Assembly: GCA_021818335.1 (NCBI GenBank)
Contig: JAKAEJ010000006.1
Coordinates: 1-50,035 of the forward strand
Direction: 5' to 3'
DNA from: Pseudomonadota bacterium
GTDB lineage: Bacteria; Pseudomonadota; Gammaproteobacteria; Xanthomonadales; Rhodanobacteraceae
DNA: 50,035 nt
Both the position numbers and the translations under genes were made by a program. The notes beneath the pieces are model-generated. The model had not been told where the DNA came from. It saw nothing but the letters and a program-made list of their open reading frames with translations, and ran no database searches. Of this stretch, positions 48,895 through 50,035 are shown piece by piece. How positions within the stretch are numbered: position 1 is the first letter of the stretch; every line of letters begins with the position of its first letter.

Positions 48895-49671
48895 TCAGAT
48901 GCAGGCGGCTTCGGCGAGGCGTACGAAGTCTTCCGGAGCCAAGCGTTCGGCGCGAAGGCTTGCATCGATGTCACATGCGCGAATAGCGTCGACATCGAGA
49001 ACGCCTTGCAAGGCGTTGGCCAACGTCTTGCGACGTTGGCCAAAAGCGGCACGTACAACTTTGTCGAGCGCCGCCCTTGATGCTTGAGGCATGCCTGATC
49101 CAGGCAAGGGCTTCAGGCGAACCACAGCGGAGTCCACTTTGGGAGGCGGCCGGAAGGCGCTTGGCGGCACCTGAAGCAGCGGCTCCACGCTGCATGCAAG
49201 CTGCAGCATGACACTCAGCCTGCCATAGTCCTTGCCGCCCGGTGCAGCCGCCATGCGCGCAACGACTTCGTGTTGAAGCATGAAGTGCATGTCCTCGATG
49301 GCGTCGGCGTGGCGGAGGCAGTGAAAGAGGATCGGTGAAGAAATGTAATAGGGCAAGTTTCCGAACACGCGGAGCTTTGTGCCTCGGGGCGCCAATGTGG
49401 CGAGGTCCACGGCCAACACGTCGGCTTGCATGAGTTCCAGTGTGCCTAGGCCTGTCGCACGGATGCGAAGCGGTTCGATCAAGTCGCGGTCGAGTTCAAT
49501 GGCGGTCAGACGGCCAGCGGCGCGTAGCATCGGCAGGGTAAGCACACCCTCGCCGGGACCAATTTCGACTAACGAGTCGCTTGGTCGCGGCGCGATAGCC
49601 GCGACGATTCGATCAACCACGGCGCGGTCGTGGAGAAAGTGCTGACCCAAGTGTTTCTTCGGGCGTCCCAA
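48895..49671 (-). CDS. rsmA: RsmA (KsgA), 16S rRNA dimethyladenosine transferase
   Basis: Dimethylates A1518 and A1519 of 16S rRNA late in small-subunit assembly. The core begins LGQHFLHD, followed by SAM loop VEIGPGEGVLT (about 35-45), the NLPYYISSPI catalytic motif (about 103-112) and the C-terminal helical domain with GQRRKTLANAL. I place the start at TTG 49671, six bases after the pdxA stop with GAGATAGG upstream, giving 258 residues. A GTG at 49728 is in frame but would overlap pdxA by 52 bases. The start is uncertain, the identity is not. Confidence 0.94.
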   Translation of the reverse strand: MGRPKKHLGQHFLHDRAVVDRIVAAIAPRPSDSLVEIGPGEGVLTLPMLRAAGRLTAIELDRDLIEPLRIRATGLGTLELMQADVLAVDLATLAPRGTKLRVFGNLPYYISSPILFHCLRHADAIEDMHFMLQHEVVARMAAAPGGKDYGRLSVMLQLACSVEPLLQVPPSAFRPPPKVDSAVVRLKPLPGSGMPQASRAALDKVVRAAFGQRRKTLANALQGVLDVDAIRACDIDASLRAERLAPEDFVRLAEAACI

Positions 49672-49676
49672 CGGGC

Positions 49677-50035
49677 CTATCTCGCGGCGGATTGGCGACT
49701 GGCTGAAAGCGCCAATGCCAACGAGCACGCACTTGCCATGCTAGTTGGATCAGCGCAACCACGCCCGGCAATATCGAGCGCCGTGCCATGGTCGACGGAC
49801 GTACGGACGAATGGCAGTCCGAGCGTGACGTTGACTGCGTTTTCAAAAGATTCGCTCTTCAGGACAGGCAGTGCCTGATCGTGATACATGGCGAGTACTG
49901 CGTCGTAGCGTTCGCGTGCAACCGGTGTGAAGGCAGTATCGGCGGGTACCGGCCCAATGAGGTGCAAGCCATCGGCGCGGAGTGCATCCATCGTCGGGAT
50001 GATGGTCTCGACTTCCTCTCGGCCAAGGTGTCCCT
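49677..50035 (-). CDS. pdxA: PdxA, 4-hydroxythreonine-4-phosphate dehydrogenase (3' part; cut by window)
   Basis: Oxidises 4-phosphohydroxy-L-threonine in pyridoxal phosphate synthesis. Only the C-terminal ~119 residues are inside the window; the frame is open to the right edge. Family motifs are [13 protein letters not shown] at the cut end, [12 protein letters not shown] with a metal-binding His, and [14 protein letters not shown]. It stands upstream of rsmA-apaG-apaH. Confidence 0.96.
   Translation of the reverse strand, partial: GHLGREEVETIIPTMDALRADGLHLIGPVPADTAFTPVARERYDAVLAMYHDQALPVLKSESFENAVNVTLGLPFVRTSVDHGTALDIAGRGCADPTSMASACSLALALSASRQSAAR

Noticed and set aside
48212-49087. Plus-strand open frame of 291 codons
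   Set aside because: Antisense to apaH, apaG and rsmA; low-complexity composition.

Overview
This 50 kb window is a dense piece of a GC-rich gammaproteobacterial chromosome made almost wholly of housekeeping and cell-envelope genes. The gene sets (Mla lipid transport, type IV pilus pilMNOPQ, LpoA-type PBP activator, the full mraZ-to-lpxC division and cell-wall cluster, DciA next to SecA, apaH-apaG-ksgA-pdxA, rpoZ-spoT-ridA-recG) point to Xanthomonadales (Lysobacterales), perhaps near Rhodanobacteraceae. That placement is inferred from gene content and protein style, not from a database search. I see no insertion sequence, prophage, CRISPR array, toxin-antitoxin pair, tRNA or rRNA.

Layout. 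1-3064: mlaFEDCB on +, cut at the left edge inside mlaF, then mlaA convergent (to 4102). 4245-10685: rpoZ, spoT, ridA, recG, a nucleoside hydrolase and type-B ribosomal protein L31. 10786-12208: gltA behind a structured leader. 12240-15545 (minus): an uncharacterised protein and PBP1a. 15785-21020: pilMNOPQ. 21021-21549: no protein gene, but a strong candidate small RNA on the minus strand. 21550-23877 (minus): nupC and a ribokinase-family gene. 24226-25998 (minus): lpoA. 26077-27312: rsmI and the RNase P RNA gene. 27495-42904: the dcw cluster mraZ-rsmH-ftsL-ftsI-murE-murF-mraY-ftsW-murG-murC-ddlB-ftsQ-ftsA-ftsZ, then lpxC. 44102-47520: dciA and secA, divergent. 47545-50035 (minus): pdxA (cut by the right edge), rsmA/ksgA, apaG, apaH.

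How it works together. Most of the window builds the envelope: lipid II synthesis and septation (dcw), PBP1a with its lipoprotein activator LpoA, the first committed lipid A step (LpxC), outer-membrane lipid asymmetry (Mla), the pilus secretin and alignment complex, and Sec export. Nearly all dcw junctions overlap by 1 to about 40 bases, which indicates one long coupled operon starting at a promoter with three 10-bp-phased MraZ boxes. A second theme is nucleoside and ribose salvage: a NupC transporter, a ribokinase-type kinase and a nucleoside hydrolase.

The least explained parts are non-coding: a roughly 170-nt minus-strand RNA candidate with a textbook terminator (21293-21480), a three-way-junction leader in front of gltA (10796-10915), a dyad carrying divergent -10-like hexamers between dciA and secA (44579-44610), and a dyad abutting the nupC promoter (23949-23968).
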